Made by a program: the position numbers and the translations under genes
Origin: Tubiluchus corallicola
Lineage: Eukaryota; Priapulida; Priapulimorpha; Priapulimorphida; Tubiluchidae
Direction: 5' to 3'
Assembly: GCA_030141605.1 (NCBI GenBank)
Contig: JAQGDQ010000202.1
Span: 27,097-91,096 of the forward strand
DNA: 64,000 bases
Shown here: positions 1 to 10,200 of the stretch, piece by piece
Layout of the letters: each line of letters opens with the position of its first letter
Numbering within the stretch: the first letter of the stretch is position 1
The notes under the pieces: model-generated
Told to the model about the DNA's origin: nothing
Database searches by the model: none
The model's input: the letters and a program-made list of their open reading frames with translations, nothing else

Positions 1-288
1 TAAGACACATGCCGTGTCTCACTTGTGGAAGAACCTGATTGTTTTTTTGTATTTGTATTGTATTGTTTTATATTTTGTATTATTTTTTGCTGTGCACAGT
101 TTTTTGCGGTTTTTTTAATATTTTTTTCTGCCCCCACCAAACCAACTACCAAACACTACTAACTATAGCTCATTTTCATTCCCTTCCCATCAATGCAGTT
201 TTTATTTTTTTTCTGCCATGCTGTGAACTGTATAACTTGTATATCTGTATTTTTTTCTGCACTGTATTCTTTAAATTATATGCTTAGT

Positions 289-1395
289 GCAGTTTTTTGC
301 TTAAACATGTAAATCTGTATTTTTTCTGCACCGTATTTTGACTGTAATGTTTCTGTAATTTGTGGTTTTCATTTATATTGTGATTGTGGTTTCATTCTAA
401 CCAGAAGTACAGTTTTTTGCTTAAACATGTAAATCTGTATTTTTTCTGCACCGTATTTTGACTGTAATGTTTCTGTAATTTGTGGTTTTCATTTATATTG
501 TGATTGTGGTTTCATTCTAACCAGAAGTAGTTTTTTGTATAAACATGTAAATCTGTATTTTTTCTGCACCGTATTTTGACTGTAATGTTTCTGTAATTTG
601 TGGTTTTCATTTATATTGTGATTGTGGTTTCATTCTAACCAGAAGTACAGTTTTTTGCTTAAACATGTAAATCTGTATTTTTTCTGCACCGTATTTTGAC
701 TGTAATGTTTCTGTAATTTGTGGTTTTCATTTATATTGTGATTGTGGTTTCATTTTAACCAGAAGTGCAGTTTTTTTGCTTAAACATGTATATCTGTATT
801 TTTTCTGCACTGTATTTTGACTGTAATGTTTCTGTAATTTGTGGTTTTCATTTATATTGTGATTGTGGTTTCATTCTAACCAGAAGTACAGTTTTTTTGC
901 TTAAACATGTAAATCTGTATTTTTTCTGCACCGTATTTTGACTGTAATGTTTCTGTAATTTGTGGTTTTCATTTATATTGTGATTGTGGTTTCATTCTAA
1001 CCAGAAGTAGTTTTTTGCTTAAACATGTAAATCTGTATTTTTTCTGCACCGTATTTTGACTGTAATGTTTCTGTAATTTGTGGTTTTCATTTATATTGTG
1101 ATTGTGGTTTCATTCTAACCAGAAGTACAGTTTTTTTGCTTAAACATGTAAATCTGTATTTTTTCTGCACTGTATTTTGACTCTGTAATGTTTCTGTAAT
1201 TTGTGGTTTTCATTTATATTGTGATTGTGGTTTCATTCTAACCAGAAGTACAGTTTTTTTGCTTAAACATGTAAATCTGTATTTTTTCTGCACTGTATTT
1301 TGACTGTATAATGTTTCTGTAATTTGTGGTTTTCATTTATATTGTGATTGTGGTTTCATTCTAACCAGAAGTACAGTTTTTTGCTTAAACATGTA
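289..1395. repeat. ~120-bp tandem satellite, about nine copies
   Basis: The landmark TTAAACATGTAAATCTG recurs at about 301, 421, 539, 659, 780, 901, 1019, 1140 and 1263, with a broken tenth start near 1385, so units run 118-123 bp. Units are nearly identical. They differ mainly in the length of the T run after CAG, in a CAC-TG versus CACCG change, and in small CT or TA insertions near 1183 and 1307. A degenerate, shorter relative precedes the array (about 85-290). No gene is visible. The near-identity suggests recent amplification or homogenisation. Confidence 0.95.
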
Positions 1396-1875
1396 GTATA
1401 AATGTAGTTTTTAAAACTGTCTATCTTGTTCTATCAGATAATAAAATAGAATAGTAAAATAAAATAACAATAAAATGGAAAATAAAATAAAATCAGTAGT
1501 ATAGTTATAAAAATGTTTAAAACCTTAAAAATAAAACCTTATAACCTTATAATGTTGTTTTCTTGTCTATGTTAGAATTGATTTTGCTGAATAAATAAAT
1601 TATACACAGTATATAAAGTGCCAAATAGCACCAGAAACTTGTGAAAAGTAGTTTATGCACGTTCAATTATGCATTCAAAAAAATTACAGACATTAACTGA
1701 ATTAAAACATTACATTCTGATTATGTTGAATGAGTTGCAAGGCACAAACTGTTAAAAATGAATTACAAGGTGAATTAGTGTGAGAATTACCACATAAACA
1801 GGTATTCAATGCATCTACTAAACGTACGAAAAGCTATACTATTGCTTATGCTCAATAAATTATCTTGGTCTGCTG
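1396..1875. other. AT-rich non-coding stretch
   Basis: A-rich sequence with AATAAAATA-like runs at 1438-1500, then unique AT-rich DNA. No open frame or recognisable element is seen. Confidence 0.6.
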
Positions 1876-2150
1876 ACACGCCCGTGCTGTAACGAGGGGC
1901 CCCGGGTTCACACACCGCTGCGGCGAAACTTTTTCACCTCGCACAAAAGTAGCGCGATTTTTTTATCAACGTGTGTACGGGACGAAGGAAGGTCCGAGCA
2001 TGAAGTTCCACCGATTTCGGCTCGAATCCGCGCGAAAAAAGTGACCTCGGCGGGACGCGAACCCGCAACCCTTTGCGTGCGACAGAGAAGATTGGGCGGG
2101 TGCCTTGTCGCTACTTGGCGTTCAGTCTTCTCTGACACTATTGGAAAGCT
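1876..2150 (-). mobile_element. tRNA-like SINE candidate
   Basis: This is a GC-rich island in AT-rich DNA. On the minus strand it has a T-arm/B-box-like GGTTCGCGTCC (about 2050-2064) with an A-box-like TAGCGACAAGGC (about 2105-2117) upstream at tRNA-like spacing. The plus strand also has a B-box-like GGGTTCACACACC near 1905-1918. A body of non-tRNA sequence lies between the two. This is the usual build of a tRNA-derived SINE. No poly-A tail or target duplication was found, so family and exact ends are uncertain. The 82-codon minus frame that crosses it is probably incidental. Confidence 0.4.
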
Positions 2151-2231
2151 AAACATGCAACAAGCTACAAGCGTACTTAGCTACAGTCATATTACCATTG
2201 CAGACAAAGCTTTCTATTAGGCTGGTACACT

Positions 2232-2552
2232 ATGCAAGAACACTGGACTAGAGAACACGGCTTTTATCTTTTTAAACAAATATATCTGGATTTCGTGGTG
2301 GCTGTTGAAGAAACTTCACTAGATGCGCTTGATCACACGGATTTCCAACAAATAGACATTCCGTATGAGATTCAATTACCTGAAAAGCGTGTGAAACGCG
2401 ACACGAAGGAGTGGGGTTTAGCTGTATCAATGAACCGGAAAGTAGAACAGAATTCGCCACAAGATGAAAGGTACAGATTCGTAGACCATTGGTCGCTGTC
2501 GTTACGGGTGCTCATTGCAGATACTGACAGACAAAGCAGCAAACAAGGATGA
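2232..2552 (+). CDS. unassigned 106-codon open frame
   Basis: An uninterrupted frame from ATG to TGA, with a mixed, protein-like composition (motifs such as DIPYEIQLPEK and DERYRFVDHW). No family was recognised. It lies between a SINE-like island and the Helitron-like repeats, so it may be a transposon remnant rather than a host gene. No promoter or splice signals support it. Confidence 0.25.
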   Translation: MQEHWTREHGFYLFKQIYLDFVVAVEETSLDALDHTDFQQIDIPYEIQLPEKRVKRDTKEWGLAVSMNRKVEQNSPQDERYRFVDHWSLSLRVLIADTDRQSSKQG

Positions 2553-2814
2553 CTGGAACAAATTTCTCGTTCAGAGGTTTTAAAATGAGTCATTGTTTCT
2601 TTTTAGCTTCTTATTGTAGGATTGTTCTCATTCTTGATCATTACAAAAACTTTTTGTAATTGTGTGTATGATTTTGACGTGCGGAAGACTTATTACAGTA
2701 CAGCTCCCACTACTCTTTCATATTAATATTGCACTTATTAAAAAGTCTTCAGCTTTCTGTCCAAAGCAGGGCACAACGAAATTAATAACAAGGTGACGGG
2801 CACGTGTACATAGC

Positions 2815-2840
2815 ATAATATATATATATATATATATATA
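2815..2840. repeat. (TA)n microsatellite
   Basis: Alternating TA run upstream of the first Helitron-like repeat copy. Confidence 0.9.
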
Positions 2841-2917
2841 CAGCTAGACACACACTTCAGGAGACTAGCTAGCATGTGTGTTGAAAAGTTACAGATTTGA
2901 AATTACCACCCTTCTTT

Positions 2918-3678
2918 ATATATATAAGATTCGAGGCTACAGCCCGAACGAGGGCACCATTTGCGGCGATCTATATATCAAACGAAAGGTCTCGATCTAG
3001 TGTCGTCTCATTGGGGGTTCATTTTTCGAATCGGGCCCACCGGGAGGAACGGGGGGCGAAAAACCTCCAAAAATGGCCCTTTTTCGGCCGTTTTTTGCAA
3101 AAGTTATACAGCTGAGATGTAGAGAACGGGAACGGGCCGAGGGGGGTGCTGGGTGTGGATAGATAGCCCGTTCAGCGATGGGTGTCATAGGCCTATTTAG
3201 AATTCGCGAGAGGGCCACGGGGTCCCGCAACGGGCGTTTTCCCGGACCCAACTCGCGATTTTTTCGAAATTTTGACCAAACAGCCTTCGGAAAAAACGTT
3301 CTAGCGGCGCCTGGTGGGACTCTCGGAAGGAGATATATTGCTCATCAGAAAGAGCAAGAACGGGGCTACACGATGATGTGGGCTATATTTTAGGGCAGGT
3401 CCACTGAGAGGAGTACCGACGAGTTAATTAGGAGTTCTATTTTCGGCAATTTTCGCTTAGAAAACTGCTGACGCGAAGGCATTGTAGTGACGTCATCCAT
3501 TGTACTTTGTCTATAAGCTTATAGCTTTAATTCAGTAAAAGCTGCTTTGCGTTAGATAAACAAACAGTAAGCATGATGTTACGGGCTTTGTGTTATACAT
3601 GAGGACTAGGTAGGATGTTTGCGTATTATTGATTATACGTGGTTTTTTACGCAAAATCTTTTGCGAGGCCTTTGCTAT
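2918..3678 (+). mobile_element. Helitron-like non-autonomous repeat, copy 1
   Basis: A roughly 0.76-kb repeat that starts with TATATATAAGATTCGAGGC and shares nearly all its length with the copies at 4702 and 5525. It ends with the short hairpin CGCAAAA-TC-TTTTGCG followed by about 10 nt and CTAT, where the other copies have CTAG. Its far 5' end differs from those copies, so the true left boundary is unclear. Short frames on both strands (e.g. 2997-3251 minus, 3178-3393 plus) recur in each copy but look like chance frames in a conserved repeat. Confidence 0.7.
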
Positions 3679-3821
3679 TTATTATATTATAGCACATAGT
3701 TTCAACTTTGTGAAAAATGTTTGGAATGGTTTTGTTGTAATGCTGTGCTGTTGGTGCTTGTGCTATAGGTGTCGTCATTGTTGCCACCATGATCATCATC
3801 ATCATCAACATCATGATCACC

Positions 3822-4665
3822 ACGTGAGGTGGTGGATTTGATGTGGTGTGGTGGTGGTGTGCTTTGTGTGTTGTGCTATGGATGGTGTGGTGGGGTGATA
3901 GGGTGTGCGGGGTGTGGTGTGGGTAGTGTGGTATGGAGTGGGTGGCGTGGTGTGTGGGTGTTGTGGTGCAGTGTGGTGTTATGGTGTGGTGTGATGTGGT
4001 GGAGCATTATGGTGTGGGTGGTGTGGTGTGGTGCAGTGGTATGGTGTGGTGTGATGTGGTAGAATCGTATGGTGTGGGTGGTGTGGTGTGTGTGTGGGTG
4101 GTGCGGTGTGCTGCAGTGGTATGGTGTGATGTGGTGGAGTGGTATGGTGTGGTGTTATGGTGTGGGTGGTGTGGTGTGTGGGTGGTGGAGTGGTATTGTG
4201 TGGTGCAGTCTGGTGGAGTGGTATGGTGTGGTGTGGTGTGTGGGTGGTGCAGTGTGGTGGAGTCGTATGGTGTGGTGTGCTGCAGTGGTATGGTGTGGTG
4301 TGATGTGGAGGAGTGGTGTTATGGTGTGGTGTGGTGCTGTGCGGTGTGATGTGGTGGAGTATTATGGTGTGGGTGGTGTGGTGTGTGGGTGGTGCAGTGG
4401 TATTGTGTGGTGCAGTCTGGTGGAGTGGTATGGTGTGGTGTGGTGCAGTGTGGTGTGATGTGGTGGAGTATTATGGTGTGGTGTGGTGCAGTGTGGTGTG
4501 ATGTGGTGGAGTGGTATGGTGTGGGTGGTGTGGTGTGTAGGTGGTATGGTGTGGTGCGGTGTGGTGGTATTGTGTGGTGCAGTGTGGTGCGATGAGGTGG
4601 AGTGGTATGGTGTGGTGCAGTGTGGTGTGATGAGGTGGAGTGGTGTGGTGTGGGTTGTGTGTTGA
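3822..4665. repeat. GTGGT-rich minisatellite, ~0.85 kb
   Basis: An irregular array of GTGGTGTGG, GGAGTGGTATGG and GTGGTGCAGTG units with extreme strand asymmetry (G and T on the plus strand, almost no A or C). Higher-order blocks of roughly 50-100 bp recur. It sits between two Helitron-type 3' ends (3678 and 4698-4701). All open frames inside it follow from the repeat composition. Confidence 0.95.
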
Positions 4666-4701
4666 TTTGTGCACAAAATTCTTTTTGTGGGGTTTGGCTA
4701 G
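4666..4701 (+). mobile_element. Helitron-like 3' end remnant
   Basis: GCACAAAATTCTTTTTGTGGGG then TTTGGCTAG is a diverged version of the repeat family's 3' end: hairpin, ~10 nt, CTAG. It directly abuts the next copy. It implies that another copy once ended here and that the minisatellite grew inside or next to it. Confidence 0.6.
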
Positions 4702-5524
4702 TCTCTTATATTAATATTCTTGGTATCTTAATATATATATATATATAAGATTCGAGGCTACAGCCCGGACGAGGGCACCATTTGCGGCGATCTATACATC
4801 AAACGAAAGGTCTCGATATAGTGTCGTGCCATTGATGGTTTATTTTTCGAATTGGGCCCACCGGGAGGAACGGGGGGGCGAAAAACCCCCCAAAATGGCC
4901 CTTTTTCGGGCGTTTTTTGCAAAAAATTGCAAAAGTTATACGGCTGAGATGTAGAGAACGGGAACGGGCCGAGGGGGGTGCTGGGTATGGATAGATAGCC
5001 CGTTCAGCGGTGGGTGTAGTAGGCATATTTAGAATTCCCGAGAGGGCCACGGCGTCCCGCAACGGGCGTTTTCCCGGACCCAACTCGCGATTTTTTCGAA
5101 ATTTTGACCAAACAGCCTGCGGGAAAAACGTTCTAGCGGCGCCCGGTGGGACTCTCGGGAGGAGATTTATAGCTCTTTACAAAGAGGAAGGACAGGGCTA
5201 CACGATGATGTGGGTTATATTTTAGGGCAGGTCCACCGAGAGGAGTACCGACGAGTTAATTAGCTGTTCTATTTTCGGCGATTTTTGCTTAGAAAACTGT
5301 TGTGACGAATTCCATTGTGCTGACGTCATCCATTGTACTCTGCTGTAATCTTATAACTTTAATTCAGCAAAAAGCTGCCTGCTACGGGTTTGCGTTAGAT
5401 AAACAGACATACAGTAGACAGGATGTTACGGGCTTTGTGTTGTAAATGAGGACTGTGTAGGATGTTCGCGTGTTATTGATTATACGTGGTTTTTTACGCA
5501 AAATCTTTTGCGGGGCTTTGCTAG
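4702..5524 (+). mobile_element. Helitron-like non-autonomous repeat, copy 2
   Basis: Begins TCTCTTATATTAATATTC right after the preceding CTAG and ends with the hairpin CGCAAAA-TC-TTTTGCG, about 11 nt, then CTAG. A TC start, a 3' hairpin about ten bases from a CTRR end and no terminal inverted repeats are the hallmarks of Helitrons. There is no Rep/helicase frame, so it is non-autonomous. Length is 823 bp. An internal TA microsatellite follows the first ~35 bases. Confidence 0.7.
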
Positions 5525-6359
5525 TCTCTTATATTAATATTCTTGGTATCTTAATATATATATAAGATTCGAGGCTACAGCTTCGACGAGGGCACCATTT
5601 GCGGCGATCTATATATCAAACGAAAGGTCTCGATCTAGTGTGGTGCCATTGATGGTTTATTTTTCGAATCGGGCCCACCGGGAGGAACGGGGGGGCGAAA
5701 AACTTCCCAAAATGGCCGTTTTTCGGCCGTTTTTTGCAAAAAATTGCAAAAGTTATACGGCTGAGATGTAGAGAACGGGAACGGGCCGAGGGGGGTGCTG
5801 GGTATGGATAGATAGCGCGTTCAGCGGTAGGTGTAGTAGGCATATTTAGAATTCCCGAGAGGGCCACAGCGTCCCGCAACGGGCGTTTTCCTGGACCCAA
5901 CTCGCGATTTTTTCGAAATTTTGACCAAACAGCCTGCGGGAAAAACGTTCTAGCGGCGCCCAGTGGGACTCTCGGGAGGAGATTTATAGCTCTTTACAAA
6001 GAGGAAGGACAGGGCTACACGATGATGTGGGTTATATTTTAGGGCAGGTCCACCGAGAGGAGTACCGACGAGTTAATTAGCTGTTCTATTTTCGGCGATT
6101 TTCGCTTAGAAAACTGTTGTGACGAATTCCATTGTGCTGACGTCATCCATTGTACTCTGCTGGCTTAATTCAGCAAAAAGCTGCTTTGCGTTAGTTAAGC
6201 ATACAGTAGGCACGAGTAAACGCTGCTACAGCCTACTGCGTTAGGTAAGTAGGCAGGATGTTACGGGCTTTGTGTTATAAATGAGGACTTGGTAGGACGT
6301 TTGCGTATTATTAATTACACGTGTATTTATACGCAAAATCTTTTGCGGGGATTTGCTAG
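5525..6359 (+). mobile_element. Helitron-like non-autonomous repeat, copy 3
   Basis: A head-to-tail neighbour of copy 2, separated by no bases: CTAG of copy 2 is followed at once by TCTCTTATATTAATATTC. It is 835 bp, ends GGGGATTTGCTAG and is followed by T, as expected for A/T target use. Sequence is very close to copy 2 over the core, with small indels near 6160-6240. Confidence 0.7.
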
Positions 6360-7134
6360 TATACAATTAATTTTTTGTAAGAAACATCTTGAGACAATTA
6401 TTTTATTTAACATTTCACTTAATTTTGGCAAAGTATGGGTTGAAAGGCAATCCAACAAACAATAATTAACAGTATAGCTAAATATACTTTCAATTTTTTC
6501 ATCAGTAATACTATCCACATTCTATTGTAACTATGATAAACTTTTATAAATGACGATACAGTAGCGCAGACTAACACAACAATATTATATGTAATTATCA
6601 TAACATTTACAAGCAAGAAATAAAAAAGAATTTAGCTGGTGTACTAAAATAAATTACAAATGTACAAAATCATTCCTCCAGTATATAGTTATAGTACACA
6701 TAAACAGCTAATCACCTTGAAAAATGGATGGTTACGTGGCAATGACGCACAATTACAAATAAATAACCTTTAGTAGTTTAGTATGTCACAAACAGGAGCT
6801 GTTTACTAGTGCTGTGTTAATAGTAATTTAATAATTAGCTTTCAAACAGCAGCAACAGCTACAAACTGCCAGAAATTATGATCTAATACGCATTCTCATT
6901 TTAGTTCTAATATTGACATTTCCAGAGCTCATACCATATTTCCATAGCAGATGACATATCGCTTATTTTTCAGCAGTCAATTTGCGAGTAAACTCCTCTC
7001 ACTTCAGAAGATACATTCAATAACACAGTTCAGTTTGTCCTTACATAAGCTTGTCAACAAATTATGCTAGCTGCTTCTTTCAAGGAAAAATAAGGGTTAT
7101 CATTCACTAATTTAAAAACAAATAATAGCTGAAG
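6360..7134. other. 3' flank of ZC3H13
   Basis: AT-rich DNA downstream of the ZC3H13 stop codon (minus strand). It probably includes the 3' untranslated region; a possible AATAAA on the minus strand lies near 6403. No coding frame is supported. Confidence 0.5.
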
Positions 7135-7269
7135 CTAGGATGATGTTTCTACTGGTATAATTCCACTGCTAGCTTTAGCCATTGTAGTAAGGTGTTCTCT
7201 AAACAGCGCCAAATGTTGAGCGTATAATTCAGAATCCACTGTCTGTGTGGTATAGCTCTGATCTTGTAT
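7135..7269 (-). CDS. ZC3H13: ZC3H13 terminal exon (44 codons plus stop)
   Basis: Found by extending the C-terminal homology past the retrotransposon. The acceptor CATTTAG precedes 7269, the join from exon 15 is phase 0 (LSDK | IQDQ), and the frame runs to TAG at 7135-7137. QDQSYTTQTVDSELYAQHL resembles the vertebrate tail region (KQAYTSAPMVDNELL). A longer frame covering this region in the same direction (7149-7349) is a different reading frame and is not the exon. Confidence 0.85.
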   Translation of the reverse strand: MQDQSYTTQTVDSELYAQHLALFREHLTTMAKASSGIIPVETSS

Positions 7270-10200
7270 CTAAATGAAAATAAAATATGAATTATTGCAA
7301 GAAAATACCAATCTAATGAAATACAGCTGCCCAACTTGACACATATCATTCCTCCTAAACCAAAAAGAAGAAGAAGAATGGTACGTGCTTCAGTATGAAC
7401 ATATTGAGAATGTTTCCTTGATTGGCATTCTTATGCAATTTCTTGGTGTGACGATGTAGTCTAAGTTCCGTTATTGTAAATATGTGGTTCGTGACTTAAG
7501 TGTAACCCTTAGGTAAAGAATAAAACACTTAGTCGAAAACACTGAGAAGAAACAACTGAATTAATAAAATAATACAACAATTTAATTAATATCCCAAAAT
7601 ACATTACAAGACAAAAGTTAATAATAAAGATTAAGCCGGCTAAGAAGAGAAAGAACAACGTAATGTTTTTCACCAGTCCAGTCTTGGCATCATCAAGCGA
7701 CTATTCTCCTGCTCCCATTCCGCGGCATCTCCTCACCAGGGGCTTGATCGAGGACTGGTGCACCATAGAACGGTTGACTACACTAGCTCTTCATGGATCT
7801 GATTACGTGAACGACGTCTCCAAACTTTGACGACTCCTGATGTACACGCCTCCACTAATACGACGCCAAAATGGGGTAGCATCCAAGCTCCTGCACTCGT
7901 CGCAAGGTAAGGATTACCAATTTTGTAATCACAGCATCCCGCACCAACGACAGTATCATCAACGTCAGGTAAATACGAGTAAGTATCATCAGCAGCAGAT
8001 ATCATCGACAACTGGTAAGTGATGTATCATCAGCATCAGGAAAATATAATCAGCAATAGGTAAGTATCATCGCTAGAATGCAACTATCGTCTCTGTCGTA
8101 ACCAGGTAGACAGATCGCTTTTCTACAAGCAAGCACCGTTACTACTAAACCATCATTTTATGACATGTGAACGTCCGCTTAACTCGCCAACTTAAAGCGG
8201 AATACCAGGGCGAACTGAACAGCCAAAATTTCGTCTACGTGGCTTCAATCACATGATATAGTAGTAATGCATAAACAGTATCACTGAATGTACAGGTGAA
8301 ATCTGATTTCAGAACAGGTTGGCTTCTGTCATTATACCGTTAAACATCTTAACTAAAGTTCTTTTATAAATGGTGGAATTATAACAGTAGGAACTAGTTA
8401 CATAACCTGGCCTAAAATAAGCCTGAGCGTCACATAGCATCCTCCGTTACAAAAGCTTGATCCATCAAATTTTTACTACTAAAATGTGATATCAAGACTT
8501 TTAACACAATAGGTCAGGGCAATAAACTAGTTACACAAAAAATCATGATACATATTCATCACAATAATAGACCAAAATAACTAATGTCAATGACAAAAAA
8601 ATACAATACTCAATCATTGTCTTCCTCAACAAATCTTTGTGAATTTCTTCACTCATGAAATAATTACATATCAGGTAATACAGTATTTGTTTACTCTTAA
8701 GCTTACAACGCAAGGTTCAAATCTTGGTTTCAAAATAAATCAATAAACTAAAAATAAAACACTGTTTTGTCTTAAACAAAGGAGAAACATCTTTACTATT
8801 AACCAGCCTAACAAGATTAAAATAATACAGTACAACAACACATCATGTTTTCTATTACCACTCCTAGATGGCATTGCGAATACATTAAACTAATTTCGCA
8901 ACAAAATTTTATTATTTATAATTCATTTCTAATGAATTAGCTTCATATAATGTAAAAGAAAATGTTTCAAACTGGTCAGAGGTGATCTTTAATCACCTAA
9001 CTTGGGCTTTAGTGGTTGGAATTACCCATTCATAGACGTGAAAGAGAATCTGCTACAATATTATCTTTTCCAGCAATATTCTCTACAGTAAAGTGGAATT
9101 CTTGCAAAATAAGCGCCCATGTACAAAGGCGGCGATTATTTCTCTTCATGCGTGGGAGTGCTAGCAAACTACGTTGGTCAGTTCGTACTATGAACTCATG
9201 ACCTTCTAAGTAGTAACGTAACTTAGATACAGAATACACTACTGCCAACAACTCAATTTCCACAACACTATAATTTCGTTCACACGTAGTTAACTTTCTG
9301 CTCACATGTGTAATTGGCACCTCACCTAACTCACTCTGTACTTGTGTCAGCACTCCACCAATACCACTAAATGAAGCATCAGTTGTTAGAACGAATTTCT
9401 GCGAAAAATCAGGTGAGTGAAGCACCGTGTCTAAGTTTAGTGCAGTGCGCAGTTCTAAAAAGCTGCGTTCACACTCTTCATTCCAGTCAACGTGTACAGG
9501 TGCATTTTTCTCAAGCAGTGCATACAAGGGTACCGCAATAGAACTAAACATCGGAATAAACCGTCGATAAAAACCGATTAGACCGAGGAAAGCTCGTACT
9601 TGTCTTTTGGTTTGAGGACGAGGGGTTTCATGAATCTTTTGAATCTTCTCGACCTGTGGGCGTAAGCGATTCTTTCCAACAACATATCCGAGAAATTTGG
9701 TCTCAGTTTGGGCAAAGTTGCACTTCTTTGGTTTAAGTGTAAGACCAGCCCGTCGTAGCAGGGCTAATACCAACCGAATATGTTGCAGGTGGAATTGCCA
9801 AGTGTTTGATTTAATCATGATGTCATCAATGTATCCGTGGGCATATTCATCTGCAGCTTCTAACACCCTGTCTACCAAGCTTTGACAGGTTTGTGCACTA
9901 TTGACAAGACCAAAAGGCATCACAACGAATTCGAATTTTCCGAATTCTGTAACGAAAGCAGAGTAGGCTTGGGATTCTTCGGCGAGTTTTATTTGCCAGT
10001 ATGCCTTTGAAAGGTCTAATGTGGTTATCCACAGAGCGCCATGCATGCCGTCCACGATGTCATCTACACGAGGCATGATATAGTGATTGAAAGCCGTTCG
10101 AGCATTTAAAAGCCTATAATCTATACAGAAACGAAAACCTGATGCAGCGTCCTTTTTTGGTACCAGGACAACTGGTGAAGAAAATTCAGAATTAGATCTG

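Noticed and set aside
289-1395. CRISPR-like repeat array
   Set aside because: Units are contiguous tandem copies with no unique spacers, in a eukaryotic genome.
2997-3251. Conserved minus-strand frame (MGPGKRPLRD...) present in three repeat copies
   Set aside because: Plus-strand frames are equally conserved, and the whole repeat is conserved as DNA. There is no protein family resemblance and no bias toward synonymous change that I can see.
3829-4676. Long frames on both strands in the GTGGT array
   Set aside because: They result from a stop-poor repeat composition (WCGVVWCG and HTTPH patterns).
7149-7349. 66-codon minus frame overlapping the ZC3H13 terminal exon
   Set aside because: It is in a different phase from the spliced protein, and its residues are not conserved in the family.
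8435-8460. Polypurine tract of the retrotransposon
   Set aside because: The minus strand next to the 3' LTR reads AACGGAGGATGCTA, only weakly purine-rich. It may serve the role but was not strong enough to annotate.
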